Shown: positions 38,774-47,547 of the stretch, piece after piece
How positions within the stretch are numbered: position 1 is the stretch's first letter
Layout of the letters: each line of letters opens with the position of its first letter
Origin: Alphaproteobacteria bacterium
GTDB lineage: Bacteria; Pseudomonadota; Alphaproteobacteria; Rhodobacterales; Rhodobacteraceae
Length of the DNA: 64,000 bases
Direction of reading: 5' to 3'
Assembly: GCA_030429495.1 (NCBI GenBank)
Contig: JAUIFH010000004.1
Coordinates: 186,001 to 250,000 of the forward strand
Translations under genes and position numbers: made by a program
Notes under the pieces: model-generated
The model's database searches: none
Told to the model about the DNA's origin: nothing
Seen by the model: only the letters and a program-made list of their open reading frames with translations

Positions 38774-39316
38774 TCAGATCACCAGCGATCCGCCCGGCGA
38801 ATGAAGGAGAAGTCGTCCCGGAGGACGCGTCGGCATCGCCTGGGCCTGCGCGACCGAGCCGTCGTGGCCCGCAACCCGCGCAAACCCCGCACGGCCGGAG
38901 ATTTTCCGCATCGCGTCGTTGCGGGTCAGGTAGTAGATCCAGATGTCCCACACCCCGCGGCGGCGGCTTTCCTCGATCGCGGCATCGAATAGCGCCTGCC
39001 CGACACCCGCCCGGCGCCGCTCTTCCGCGACCGACAGCGCGATCTCGCCCTTCGGAAAAGGGTCATTCTGCAGGTGCAGTTCCGCGATCCCGACGAGCCG
39101 GCCGTTTTCGACCGCGTCAAGCGTCAGCACCGGCGTCGTTGTCTCCGCATAGCGGCGGATCGACGAATCGGATGCCCAGGCAAGGAACCGGTTCAGCCGC
39201 GACTCGGGGTTGAGCGAGAGCAGATGCTCCGCCAGCCGCTCCCGCCAGCCCGGTTCGACCGGGAATCGCGGGGTAATCCTGAGATCTGCAAGGCCCGGCT
39301 GGTAGAATCCGGTCAT
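38774..39316 (-). CDS. GNAT-family N-acetyltransferase
   Basis: MTGFYQPGLADLRITPRFPVEPGW...; GEIALSVAEERRRAGVGQALFDAAIEESRRRGV acetyl-CoA loop. Confidence 0.88.
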   Translation of the reverse strand: MTGFYQPGLADLRITPRFPVEPGWRERLAEHLLSLNPESRLNRFLAWASDSSIRRYAETTTPVLTLDAVENGRLVGIAELHLQNDPFPKGEIALSVAEERRRAGVGQALFDAAIEESRRRGVWDIWIYYLTRNDAMRKISGRAGFARVAGHDGSVAQAQAMPTRPPGRLLLHSPGGSLVI

Positions 39317-39342
39317 GGTCCCATCTCTTTCTGCGCTCGCAT

Positions 39343-39357
39343 TGCTGCATTGCAGCA
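39343..39357. promoter_or_regulatory. Perfect TGCTGCA-T-TGCAGCA inverted repeat upstream of the GNAT gene (candidate PhaR box)
   Basis: 7-1-7 perfect palindrome, 27 bp upstream of the GNAT start codon; same pattern as the sites in the pha locus. Confidence 0.5.
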
Positions 39358-39516
39358 TCAAGATGGGGCCATCACGGCCAAGATGGAATAGGCGACGCCG
39401 GAGAAAGCGCGGAATATCGGCCATGTGGCGGCTCATGGCCGATATCGCGGGAAAGGTTTTCCCAAATTTCAGGCAGTTGACCAGTCTTTGCTCGGCCAGC
39501 GCCTAAAAATTGCGCC

Positions 39517-40689
39517 CTATTTCGGGGCCGCCGGTACCGGCTTGCTGGCACGGCGCGGCGAACGGCGCGCCGTTCCCGCCGGTGCCTTGGCCGTGACGGG
39601 TGTGGGCGCAGGCTCCACCACCGGTACCGGCGCCGCTTTCGGCGCGGCCTTCGCCGCGACCTCGCTAGGACCGGTGCTTCGCCGCAGATCGGGATGCAGC
39701 GAGGAACCGAGGATATGGTCCGCCCCGTGAACGACATGGCTCGCCCTGCCGACGATCAGCGGATCAGGCGCCTGCACGATCTCCTGATCCTTGTCGGGGT
39801 AGTCGAGCGAAGCGAGGAAATGGCGCATGCAGTTCAGCCGCGCCCGCTTCTTGTCGTTCGACTTGACGATGGTCCATGGCGCGTCGGCGGTATCGGTATA
39901 GAAGAACATCGCTTCCTTCGCCTCGGTATAGTCGTCCCACTTGTCAAGCGAGGCCTTATCGATGGGCGAGAGCTTCCAGCGTTTCAGCGGATCGGTCTCG
40001 CGCGCGCCGAACCGGCGGCGCTGCTCTGTCTGCGTGACGGAGAACCAGTATTTGTAGAGACGGATACCGGACCGGACGAGCATCCGCTCCACCTCGGGCG
40101 CCTGGCGCATGAATTCGAGGTAATCGGTGGGTGAACAGAAGCCCATCACCCGCTCGACACCCGCGCGGTTGTACCAGCTCCGGTCATAGAAGACCATTTC
40201 GCCGGCGGTTGGCAGATGCTCGATATAGCGCTGGAAGAACCACTGGCCCCGCTCCTCGTCCGTCGGCTTGTTCAGTGCCACGACGCGGGCGAAGCGGGGG
40301 TTCAGATGCTCCATGTAGCGCTTGATCGTGCCGCCCTTGCCGGCAGCGTCACGACCCTCGAACAGGATGACGAACTTCTGCCCTGTCTCCAGCGCCCATT
40401 TCTGCACTTTCAGCAACTCGGCCTGAAGCCTGGCCTTCTCGGCCTCATAGCTGCGCCGCGCCAGCTTGCGCGCATAGGGATAACGGCCACTTTCAAAGGC
40501 ATGGCGGATCGCATTCGCATTGATGATGGGAAAGCGCTTCGGCCCCTCCGGCTTTGCCGGCGGCGGCGCGGATTCCGCCTGCGGCGCGGTTTCGAGCGCC
40601 TCCGTTTCAACGACCGGTGCAGTCGTGGTGGTCCCGGCCTCTTCCTCGACCTTTTCGGTCGGGGTCTTGTCGATATGCGTTGACTCCAT
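39517..40689 (-). CDS. ppk2: Polyphosphate kinase 2 (copy 2) with low-complexity N- and C-terminal extensions
   Basis: 390 aa; FEGRDAAGKGGTIKRYMEHLNPRFARVVAL, FYDRSWYNRAGVERVMGFC; C-terminal Ala/Pro/Lys/Arg-rich tail ending ASKPVPAAPK. Confidence 0.95.
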   Translation of the reverse strand: MESTHIDKTPTEKVEEEAGTTTTAPVVETEALETAPQAESAPPPAKPEGPKRFPIINANAIRHAFESGRYPYARKLARRSYEAEKARLQAELLKVQKWALETGQKFVILFEGRDAAGKGGTIKRYMEHLNPRFARVVALNKPTDEERGQWFFQRYIEHLPTAGEMVFYDRSWYNRAGVERVMGFCSPTDYLEFMRQAPEVERMLVRSGIRLYKYWFSVTQTEQRRRFGARETDPLKRWKLSPIDKASLDKWDDYTEAKEAMFFYTDTADAPWTIVKSNDKKRARLNCMRHFLASLDYPDKDQEIVQAPDPLIVGRASHVVHGADHILGSSLHPDLRRSTGPSEVAAKAAPKAAPVPVVEPAPTPVTAKAPAGTARRSPRRASKPVPAAPK

Positions 40690-40856
40690 GCGTTTCCCTC
40701 CATTCGCGTCAGGGGGTGATCCTTAGCAGATCGGGCCGAAATCGGCCTTGATCGGTGTCAAACCCGCAGGGGAGCAGTGTGTTTCGCCGTGCAGGGGCTA
40801 TCCCCGCCGCCCCATTCGCGCTAGCGATTCAGACAGTCCGCAACCCGGAGGCCCCC

Positions 40857-41516
40857 ATGCTTACCATCTACGGCGTCTATCGCAGCCGCGCCTCGCGCAA
40901 CTTCTGGCTGTTGGAGGAACTGGACATGGAGTTCGACCACGTTCCGGTGATCCAAGGCTACCGGCTGCCCGATCCCGGGGCGGCGGACGCCCCTTTCAAC
41001 ACGCTCTCGCCCGGCTTCGTGGCAATCAGCCCTGCGGGCGCCGTGCCGGTCCTGAAGGACGGCGATTTCGTTCTGTCGGAATCGCTGGCCATGAACCTCT
41101 ACATCGGGCGCAAGGCCGGCGGGCCGCTCGCGCCCTCGGACGCGCAGGAAAACGCGCTGATGGAGCAATGGGCGCTCTATGGCATGACGGCGATCGAGCC
41201 GCACGCGCTTGCCATCATGTTCGCGCATGCCGAGGGCCGCGCCGCAACACCTGAGGGCGAAGCAGAGATCGCTGCCGAGACCGCACGCCTTCGCCGGCCG
41301 CTCCATGTGCTCGACTCGCATCTGCGTGAACACGGCCACATGGTCGGAGGCCGCTTCACCGTCGCCGATATCAACATGGCCGAGATCATCCGCTACGCCC
41401 AATCCGCGCCGGGGCTGGTTGATCAATTCCCCGCCATCGCGGGCTGGATGTCGACCTGCCACGAACGTCCCGCCTTCAAGGCGATGTGGGCGAAACGACT
41501 GGCCGAGCCGGCGTGA
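40857..41516 (+). CDS. Glutathione S-transferase family protein
   Basis: MLTIYGVYRSRASRNFWLLEELDMEFDHVPVIQGYRL...FVLSESLAMNLYIGRKAGG. Confidence 0.92.
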   Translation: MLTIYGVYRSRASRNFWLLEELDMEFDHVPVIQGYRLPDPGAADAPFNTLSPGFVAISPAGAVPVLKDGDFVLSESLAMNLYIGRKAGGPLAPSDAQENALMEQWALYGMTAIEPHALAIMFAHAEGRAATPEGEAEIAAETARLRRPLHVLDSHLREHGHMVGGRFTVADINMAEIIRYAQSAPGLVDQFPAIAGWMSTCHERPAFKAMWAKRLAEPA

Positions 41517-41625
41517 GGCGCATTGCCACCGAACGGGCAAGGTCCGTGCCGGGTCTGAGCCTATCTTGCAATTGCTTCGCGCCACGGCAAATCTTGGCTT
41601 TGGCACCGCAATTCGGGATTGACCT

Positions 41626-42078
41626 ATGAAAGCGAGGACCGGCCTTGGCGCTATTCGCAGCATGGACTACGTCATTCTTCTTTGTGACGATATTGAAAGA
41701 ATGAAGCGGTTTTATCGCGATGTAATAGGCTTTGAGATCGAGGATGAGGCGCCGGGAGCCTGGGTCGGTTTCCGGGTGGGTTCGTTGTACTTGGGTCTCC
41801 GACCTCGAGGTCGGACATACGATGGTCCGCGGATACCAGAGACCTCGGCATGTGTTCAGTTGAGCGTCCGGGTCCCTCCTGCCGATGTCGATGCAGCGTT
41901 TGAGGAACTGGCCCAAAAAGGCGCCGGCGTGATCGAGAAACCGACCAATCAAGACTGGGCCCATCGGACGATGTTTCTGCACGATCCAGAGTTCAACATA
42001 ATCGAGATCTACGCGGATATTCATCCTCGGGACACCGTGGCGAAACCAAGTGGTGTCCACTCATTGAGCAACAGCTAG
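41626..42078 (+). CDS. VOC-family (glyoxalase superfamily) protein
   Basis: 150 aa; MDYVILLCDDIERMKRFYRDVIGFEIEDEAPGAWVGFRVGSLYLGLRPRG...TMFLHDPEFNIIEIYAD. Confidence 0.9.
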   Translation: MKARTGLGAIRSMDYVILLCDDIERMKRFYRDVIGFEIEDEAPGAWVGFRVGSLYLGLRPRGRTYDGPRIPETSACVQLSVRVPPADVDAAFEELAQKGAGVIEKPTNQDWAHRTMFLHDPEFNIIEIYADIHPRDTVAKPSGVHSLSNS

Positions 42079-42198
42079 ACGTTCGCGTCAAACGCTGGGG
42101 CAAATGCAGGCGAAGTTCGCTTCTTGAATTCCGATCTCGGACCTTCATCTGGCGGCGGCGAACTACCCTTCCGTCAGCACTAACGCCATTTGCGCGTC

Positions 42199-42978
42199 TC
42201 ACCGAAACGCGCGGGGGATCTCGCAGACCGGGATCGGCACCATCTTGTGCTGGTTCGCGGCGTTCAGCCTGCGGTAGATCGCCAGAACCTCGGCCTGCCG
42301 CGGGCTCAGCCCGGCCTCGTCGCCGTTGAACGCCATGGCCCATTCAAGCTCGGGATAGCTCGCGCCGATCTGGTCCTCGTCGGTCCGGCTGTCGCCCCAC
42401 AGGCCATCCGTCGGCGGTGCCTTCAGGATCGCGTCGCTCACGCCCAGCACGCGACCGACCGCATAGACCTCGGTCTTGGTCAGGTCGGCAATCGGGCTCA
42501 GATCGACGCCGCCATCACCATACTTGGTGAAAAAGCCGATCCCGAAATCCTCGACCTTGTTGCCGGTGCCAGCGACGAGGCGACCATGCAGACCGGCGAG
42601 GTAGTAAAGCGTCGTCATCCTGAGCCTTGCACGGGTATTGACCAACGCCATCTCGCGTGATGGGCCCTCCGGCTCTCCCGGAAGGGCCGCGACGAGGCTG
42701 TCGAAAACCGCTGTCAGTTCGACCTCCTGCCCCGCCACCTCGGGGTGGCGCGCCGTCAGCGCCGCGATATGGTCGCGCGCGCGGCTCACCTGGTCCTTGC
42801 CCTGATGGATCGGCATTTCGACCACCAGCGTCGGCAGGCCCGTGCGGGCGCACAAGGCCGAAGTGACGGCACTGTCGATCCCACCCGACACGCCGACGAC
42901 GAAGCCCCTGGTCCGGGCCTTGGCGCTGTAATCTTTCAGCCAGCCAGTGATATGGTCGGCAACCGCCTCTGCCTTCAT
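42199..42978 (-). CDS. nadE: NAD(+) synthase
   Basis: MKAEAVADHITGWLKDYSAKARTRGFVVGVSGGIDSAVTSALCART (SGGIDS P-loop), GTGNKVEDFGIGFFTKYGDGGVDLSPIADLTKTEV. Confidence 0.95.
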   Translation of the reverse strand: MKAEAVADHITGWLKDYSAKARTRGFVVGVSGGIDSAVTSALCARTGLPTLVVEMPIHQGKDQVSRARDHIAALTARHPEVAGQEVELTAVFDSLVAALPGEPEGPSREMALVNTRARLRMTTLYYLAGLHGRLVAGTGNKVEDFGIGFFTKYGDGGVDLSPIADLTKTEVYAVGRVLGVSDAILKAPPTDGLWGDSRTDEDQIGASYPELEWAMAFNGDEAGLSPRQAEVLAIYRRLNAANQHKMVPIPVCEIPRAFR

Positions 42979-43055
42979 GCTGATCCACCTTTCCCGGCTG
43001 CTTTTCCTCGGCCACACTATCAGCCCGGCCCGGCAAGGCCATCCGGTTTCGTCAC

Positions 43056-43649
43056 CTATCCCGGCTTGCGCGCGATGAAATCAATCAGCGCCGAGCGCCC
43101 TGAATGGCCCTTGCCCTCATCGACCTCGGCGTCGAAATCCTCTGCCCGCAAAACCTCCCACCCCGCGAAAGCGCCGTGCAGCAAGTCGAGCGTGTACATG
43201 TTTTCGGCATCCGGCGGCCCGCCCGTGCCATAGCCGACCTGCCGCGGCGCATAGCCGTGAAGCAGCAGCATGCCACCGGGCCTCAGCGCCGCGCCGATCC
43301 GCTGGAAAAGCAGCGCCCGTTCTTCCGGCCCGATGAACTGGATGAAGATGCCGGCGACGACGTCATGCGTCCGCGTCCAGTCCCAGCCATCAAGGTCGTT
43401 CACATGGAAATCGACCGCCACGCCCCGCGCCTTAGCCAACTTGCGAGCCTTCGCGACCGCGTTCGGCGCCATGTCGAAGGCGGTCACATGAAGCCCCTGC
43501 CCCGCCAGCCAGACCGAGTTCCGCCCCTCGCCATCCGCGATCGCCAGCGCCGTGTCGCCTTCGCGCAGCCACGGCCGGGCGCGCAGCAGGAAATCTGCCG
43601 GTTCCGTTCCGAACAGATACTCCTCACTCCCATAGCGTTCGTTCCACAT
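43056..43649 (-). CDS. Class I SAM-dependent methyltransferase
   Basis: MWNERYGSEEYLFGTEPADFLLRARPWLREGDTALAIADGEGRNSVWLAGQGLHVTAFDMAPNAVAKAR. Confidence 0.92.
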   Translation of the reverse strand: MWNERYGSEEYLFGTEPADFLLRARPWLREGDTALAIADGEGRNSVWLAGQGLHVTAFDMAPNAVAKARKLAKARGVAVDFHVNDLDGWDWTRTHDVVAGIFIQFIGPEERALLFQRIGAALRPGGMLLLHGYAPRQVGYGTGGPPDAENMYTLDLLHGAFAGWEVLRAEDFDAEVDEGKGHSGRSALIDFIARKPG

Positions 43650-43786
43650 GCCGCCCTCCTTGGTGGCCCCGCGCCGCTCCGGCACTATATTTCGCGCGGT
43701 CGCCCTCGATTGCAAGGCCAAGCCCGCTTGCCCCGCCCCGCCCCGCATGGTCTAATCCGGACCCAATCAGAACAATGAGCAGCACA

Positions 43787-45739
43787 ATGGCCGACGACCT
43801 TTTCAAGAACGGCGACGACTACAACGCATCCGCGATCGAAGTCCTCGAAGGGCTGGAACCGGTCCGCAAGCGGCCGGGCATGTATATCGGCGGCACAGAC
43901 GAACGCGCGCTCCATCACCTTGTCGCCGAAGTGCTCGACAACTCGATGGACGAGGCCGTCGCGGGCCACGCCAACCGGATCGAGGTCGAACTCCATGCCG
44001 ACTACGCGGTCACCATCCGCGACAACGGTCGCGGCATCCCGATCGACCCGCACCCGAAATTCCCCGGCAAATCGGCGCTTGAGGTGATCCTCTGCACACT
44101 CCATGCCGGCGGCAAGTTCTCTGGCAAGGCGTACGAGACCTCGGGCGGCCTGCACGGCGTCGGGGCCTCCGTCGTCAATGCGCTTTCCGACAGCATGGTC
44201 GTCGAAGTCGCCCGCAACAAGGAACTCTACGAACAGCGCTTCTCGCGCGGCATCCCGCTCGGCCCGGTCGAGAAGACCGGCGCCGCACCGAACCGGCGCG
44301 GCACCTCGGTGACCTTCCACGCGGATGAGGAGATCTTCGGCCATCACCGCTTCAAGCCCGCGCGCCTCTTCAAGATGGTGCGCTCCAAGGGCTACCTCTT
44401 CTCGGGCGTCGAAATCCGCTGGAAATCCGCCATCGACGACGGCGAAACACCGACGGAGGCCACGTTCCACTTCCCCGGCGGCCTCGCCGACTACCTGAAC
44501 GAACAGCTGAACGGATCGACCACCTATGCCGACCGCCCCTTCGCGGGCAAGGTCAGCTTTCAGGACAAGTTCGGCGAACCCGGCTCCGTCGAATGGGCGA
44601 TCAACTGGACGCCCTCGCGCGACGGCTTCATCCAGTCCTACTGCAACACGGTTCCCACGCCCGAGGGCGGCACGCATGAGGCGGGCTTCTGGGCCGCGAT
44701 CCTCAAGGGCATCCGCGCCTACGGGGAACTGGTGAACAACAAGAAGGCCGGGCAGATCACCCGCGACGACCTCCTCACGGGGGGCTGCGCGCTGGTGTCC
44801 TGCTTCATCCGGGAACCGCAATTCGTCGGCCAGACCAAGGACCGGCTGGCGACCGAGGCGGCGCAGCGCATGACCGAAGGCGCAGTGCGCGACCATTTCG
44901 ACAACTGGCTGGCGGCGGACACGAAGTCCGCCGGCGCGATCCTCGACTTCCTCGTGCTGAGGGCCGAGGAACGGCTGCGGCGCCGGCAGGAGAAGGAGAC
45001 GGCGCGCAAGACGGCGACCAAGAAGCTGCGCCTGCCCGGCAAGCTCGTCGACTGCTCCGCCACCAACCGCGAGGGGACGGAGCTGTTCATCGTGGAGGGC
45101 GACTCGGCTGGCGGTTCGGCCAAGATGGCGCGCGACCGGACGACGCAGGCGCTGCTGCCCCTTCGCGGCAAGATCCTCAACGTGCTGGGGGCCGCGTCCT
45201 CGAAACTCGGCACCAACCAGGAGATTTCCGATCTCACGCAGGCGCTCGGCGTCGGCCTCGGCACGCGGTTCAACATCGACGACCTGCGCTATGACAAGAT
45301 CATCATCATGACCGACGCTGACGTGGACGGCGCCCACATCGCGTCCCTCTTGATGACCTTCTTCTTCACCCAGATGCGGCCCCTGATCGACAAGGGCCAC
45401 CTCTACCTTGCCTGCCCGCCGCTCTACCGGCTGACGCAGGGAGCGAAACGCATCTATGTGGCGGATGACGCCGAGAAGGAACGCATGCTCGCCACCGGCC
45501 TTGGCGGCAAGGGCAAGATCGACGTCCAGCGCTTCAAGGGTCTGGGGGAGATGGACGCCAAGGACCTCAAAGACACGACCATGAACCCCGCGACCCGGAA
45601 GCTGATCCGGGTCTCGATCGACGACGAGGTGCCGGGCGAGACCGGCGACCTCGTCGAGCGGCTGATGGGCAAGAAGCCGGAGCTTCGGTTCCAGTATATC
45701 AGCGAGAACGCGCGGTTCGTGGAGGAGCTGGATGTGTGA
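43787..45739 (+). CDS. parE: DNA topoisomerase IV subunit B
   Basis: LEGLEPVRKRPGMYIGGTDERALHHLVAEVLDNSMDEA; FIVEGDSAGGSAKMARDRTTQALLPLRGKILNV; IIIMTDADVDGAHI. Alternative start 43775. Confidence 0.97.
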   Translation: MADDLFKNGDDYNASAIEVLEGLEPVRKRPGMYIGGTDERALHHLVAEVLDNSMDEAVAGHANRIEVELHADYAVTIRDNGRGIPIDPHPKFPGKSALEVILCTLHAGGKFSGKAYETSGGLHGVGASVVNALSDSMVVEVARNKELYEQRFSRGIPLGPVEKTGAAPNRRGTSVTFHADEEIFGHHRFKPARLFKMVRSKGYLFSGVEIRWKSAIDDGETPTEATFHFPGGLADYLNEQLNGSTTYADRPFAGKVSFQDKFGEPGSVEWAINWTPSRDGFIQSYCNTVPTPEGGTHEAGFWAAILKGIRAYGELVNNKKAGQITRDDLLTGGCALVSCFIREPQFVGQTKDRLATEAAQRMTEGAVRDHFDNWLAADTKSAGAILDFLVLRAEERLRRRQEKETARKTATKKLRLPGKLVDCSATNREGTELFIVEGDSAGGSAKMARDRTTQALLPLRGKILNVLGAASSKLGTNQEISDLTQALGVGLGTRFNIDDLRYDKIIIMTDADVDGAHIASLLMTFFFTQMRPLIDKGHLYLACPPLYRLTQGAKRIYVADDAEKERMLATGLGGKGKIDVQRFKGLGEMDAKDLKDTTMNPATRKLIRVSIDDEVPGETGDLVERLMGKKPELRFQYISENARFVEELDV

Positions 45740-46341
45740 AGCTCACTAAGAAGTTGCCCTTCTGGCTTCGTGCCCTTCTCTACACCCTAAGCTATCTAGC
45801 GATATGGGCAAACTTCAGCCTACCGCATCTTATCGAAAATCGCCCTGTCGAGTTTCAAGCGGCTGGAACCCTTATAATTGCGTGGGCAATTTTCTTTCTT
45901 GGACGGCATCGCCTCCAATATGAGCAGGCTACGCACTCAGCAGAAACGCATGCCCTAATAGCTTCACTAAATCGGCTAGAAGCGCACCGAACAATTAATG
46001 AAGAACGTCTCAACCTCACCTTCGATTTGCACATGCTTCAATTATCGGAACTCTCAAAGAAGGTAGGAATACCGAACCCTTTCGGCCCAACGACCGCCGC
46101 AGAGATTTCAGACCACGCCTTGAGCATTCAGAAACGGATGAATGGAAAGGTCGAGATCGAAGCTCCGGAAGAGGATCGGATCGTCGCGGAAGCAATAAAA
46201 TCTTTAAAAGCAAACAAAAAAGAGATTGTTCCTTGGACGAAACTCACCTGGAAAATAGAGTTGTTCTTTCTAGTCGCTGGGACTCTGCAATCCGGATACG
46301 GAAGCTTCTGGGTGACAATCATCCATTCTCACCTAAAATAA
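45736..46341 (+). CDS. AT-rich orphan membrane protein of unknown function
   Basis: 201 aa from GTG overlapping the parE stop: MKLTKKLPFWLRALLYTLSYLAIWANFSLPHLI...GTLIIAWAIFFLGRHRLQ...KIELFFLVAGTLQSGYGSFWVTII. Composition far more AT-rich than parE. Confidence 0.75.
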   Translation: MKLTKKLPFWLRALLYTLSYLAIWANFSLPHLIENRPVEFQAAGTLIIAWAIFFLGRHRLQYEQATHSAETHALIASLNRLEAHRTINEERLNLTFDLHMLQLSELSKKVGIPNPFGPTTAAEISDHALSIQKRMNGKVEIEAPEEDRIVAEAIKSLKANKKEIVPWTKLTWKIELFFLVAGTLQSGYGSFWVTIIHSHLK

Positions 46342-46453
46342 TATAACCAAGATAGTTGACAGAAAACACCCGATTTCTCTTAGCTATCTTTCCCGCCCGA
46401 TTTGTCCCGCGACAAGTCGAGGCATTGCCTCGACGGCCGCGCCTAGCCACCCT

Positions 46454-46627
46454 GCCCGCCCGGCGCGGGCGGGCGTTCGACCGGGAAACGGTCCACTGGA
46501 CCGTTTCTGATCCGATCTCACCCCCCGGCAGGCGCGTTACCGCGCCTACCCAGTCAGGCGCCGCCCGATTACGGACGAACGGCGCAAGCGGATAGCCCCT
46601 TGCCCTCCGGCTTTCGCCTCCGGGCAA
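46454..46627. repeat. Array of four consecutive palindromes in non-coding DNA
   Basis: GCCCGCCC-ggcgc-GGGCGGGC (46454-46474); GAAACGGTCCA-C-TGGACCGTTTC (46485-46507); AGGCGCG-TTAC-CGCGCCT (46530-46547); TTGCCC...GGGCAA (46600-46627). Confidence 0.6.
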
Positions 46628-46785
46628 TCGGACCGGGCGAAGGTCCACTGGAACTTCACCTTTCGGTCCTCGGGCACCTGAACACGAGCCGGGCCACACC
46701 CCACGAGGCACAAAGGCTATACGCCCGCCCTCCACTTGCGCTACGCAAGGCATACGGACGGCGAAGCGGGGCGAAGGGCGGGCAC

Positions 46786-47544
46786 ATGGATTTCATCAAC
46801 GACAACCAGCTGCCGCTGATCCTCCTCTGCTTCCTCGCCGGTTCCGTCTTCACCGCCTTCCTCTTCCGCCGCCACGTCTCGGCCCGTGCGTGGAAGATCG
46901 CCGACCTGCTCTGGGTCTGCCTCGGCGGGATCGGCGCGCTGACGGCCGTGATCGCGGGGGTCTATGCCCACGATTCCTCGCGCCTCGACCGGCAGATCGA
47001 CATCGCCTATGCCGCGACGCGCGAATTCGACCGCGACGCCGCGCGCTTCCGCCTTGCCCATTGCGAGGTCGACCACCCCGCCGCAAGCTTCCGCGCGGCG
47101 ATCCGCGACCTCTGCGGCAAGGTCGAATTCCTCTCGGCCTCCACCGCCGGCAATGCCGAACTGCCGCTTTTCATCGCCGTGACCGAACGCGCCGCGCCGC
47201 TCGCCGGCCTCAGCCTGTTCTCGCGCGGCGATAGCGGCGATATGGAGGACGAGATCGCCCGCTTCGACGAGGCCGAGTTCCTCGCCTTCGCAGCGCGGGA
47301 CGAGGCGACCGACACCGCAATCGCGCTGCTGCGTCAGGCGCCCAGCGTGGCGGGCGTGGCGGGCGAATACCAGGTCCTCGCCCGGGCTTACGAGGACCTG
47401 ATCGGCGAGGTGATGCATCTGCGCGACGAATGGCAGGTGTTGCAGGACAATGCCGGCATCCTGACGCTTCAGGTTCTTGCCCTCTGCCTGGTGGCCTTCG
47501 CGGCGCCCTTCAGGCTCGGAAAGTCGATCGTCGACCTGATGTGA
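46786..47544 (+). CDS. Hypothetical membrane protein
   Basis: MDFINDNQLPLILLCFLAGSVFTAFLFRRHVSARAWKIADLLWVCLGGIGALTAVIAGVYAHDSSRLDRQIDIAYAATREFDRDAARFRLAHCEVDHP... Confidence 0.7.
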   Translation: MDFINDNQLPLILLCFLAGSVFTAFLFRRHVSARAWKIADLLWVCLGGIGALTAVIAGVYAHDSSRLDRQIDIAYAATREFDRDAARFRLAHCEVDHPAASFRAAIRDLCGKVEFLSASTAGNAELPLFIAVTERAAPLAGLSLFSRGDSGDMEDEIARFDEAEFLAFAARDEATDTAIALLRQAPSVAGVAGEYQVLARAYEDLIGEVMHLRDEWQVLQDNAGILTLQVLALCLVAFAAPFRLGKSIVDLM

Positions 47545-47547
47545 CGC

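Noticed and set aside
38524-38804. Extended N-terminus of the MATE ORF (to 38951)
   Set aside because: Sequence before MEDKLTYSAHVRALLVLGLP is Arg/Gly/Pro low-complexity and overlaps the GNAT 3' end; the start at 38723 is more plausible.
43685-45400. 571-aa minus-strand ORF over parE
   Set aside because: Antisense shadow of parE.
46319-46753. 144-aa minus and 79-aa plus ORFs in the palindromic block downstream of the parE-linked gene
   Set aside because: Overlapping low-complexity Arg/Gly/Pro frames over palindromes; more likely repetitive non-coding DNA than genes.
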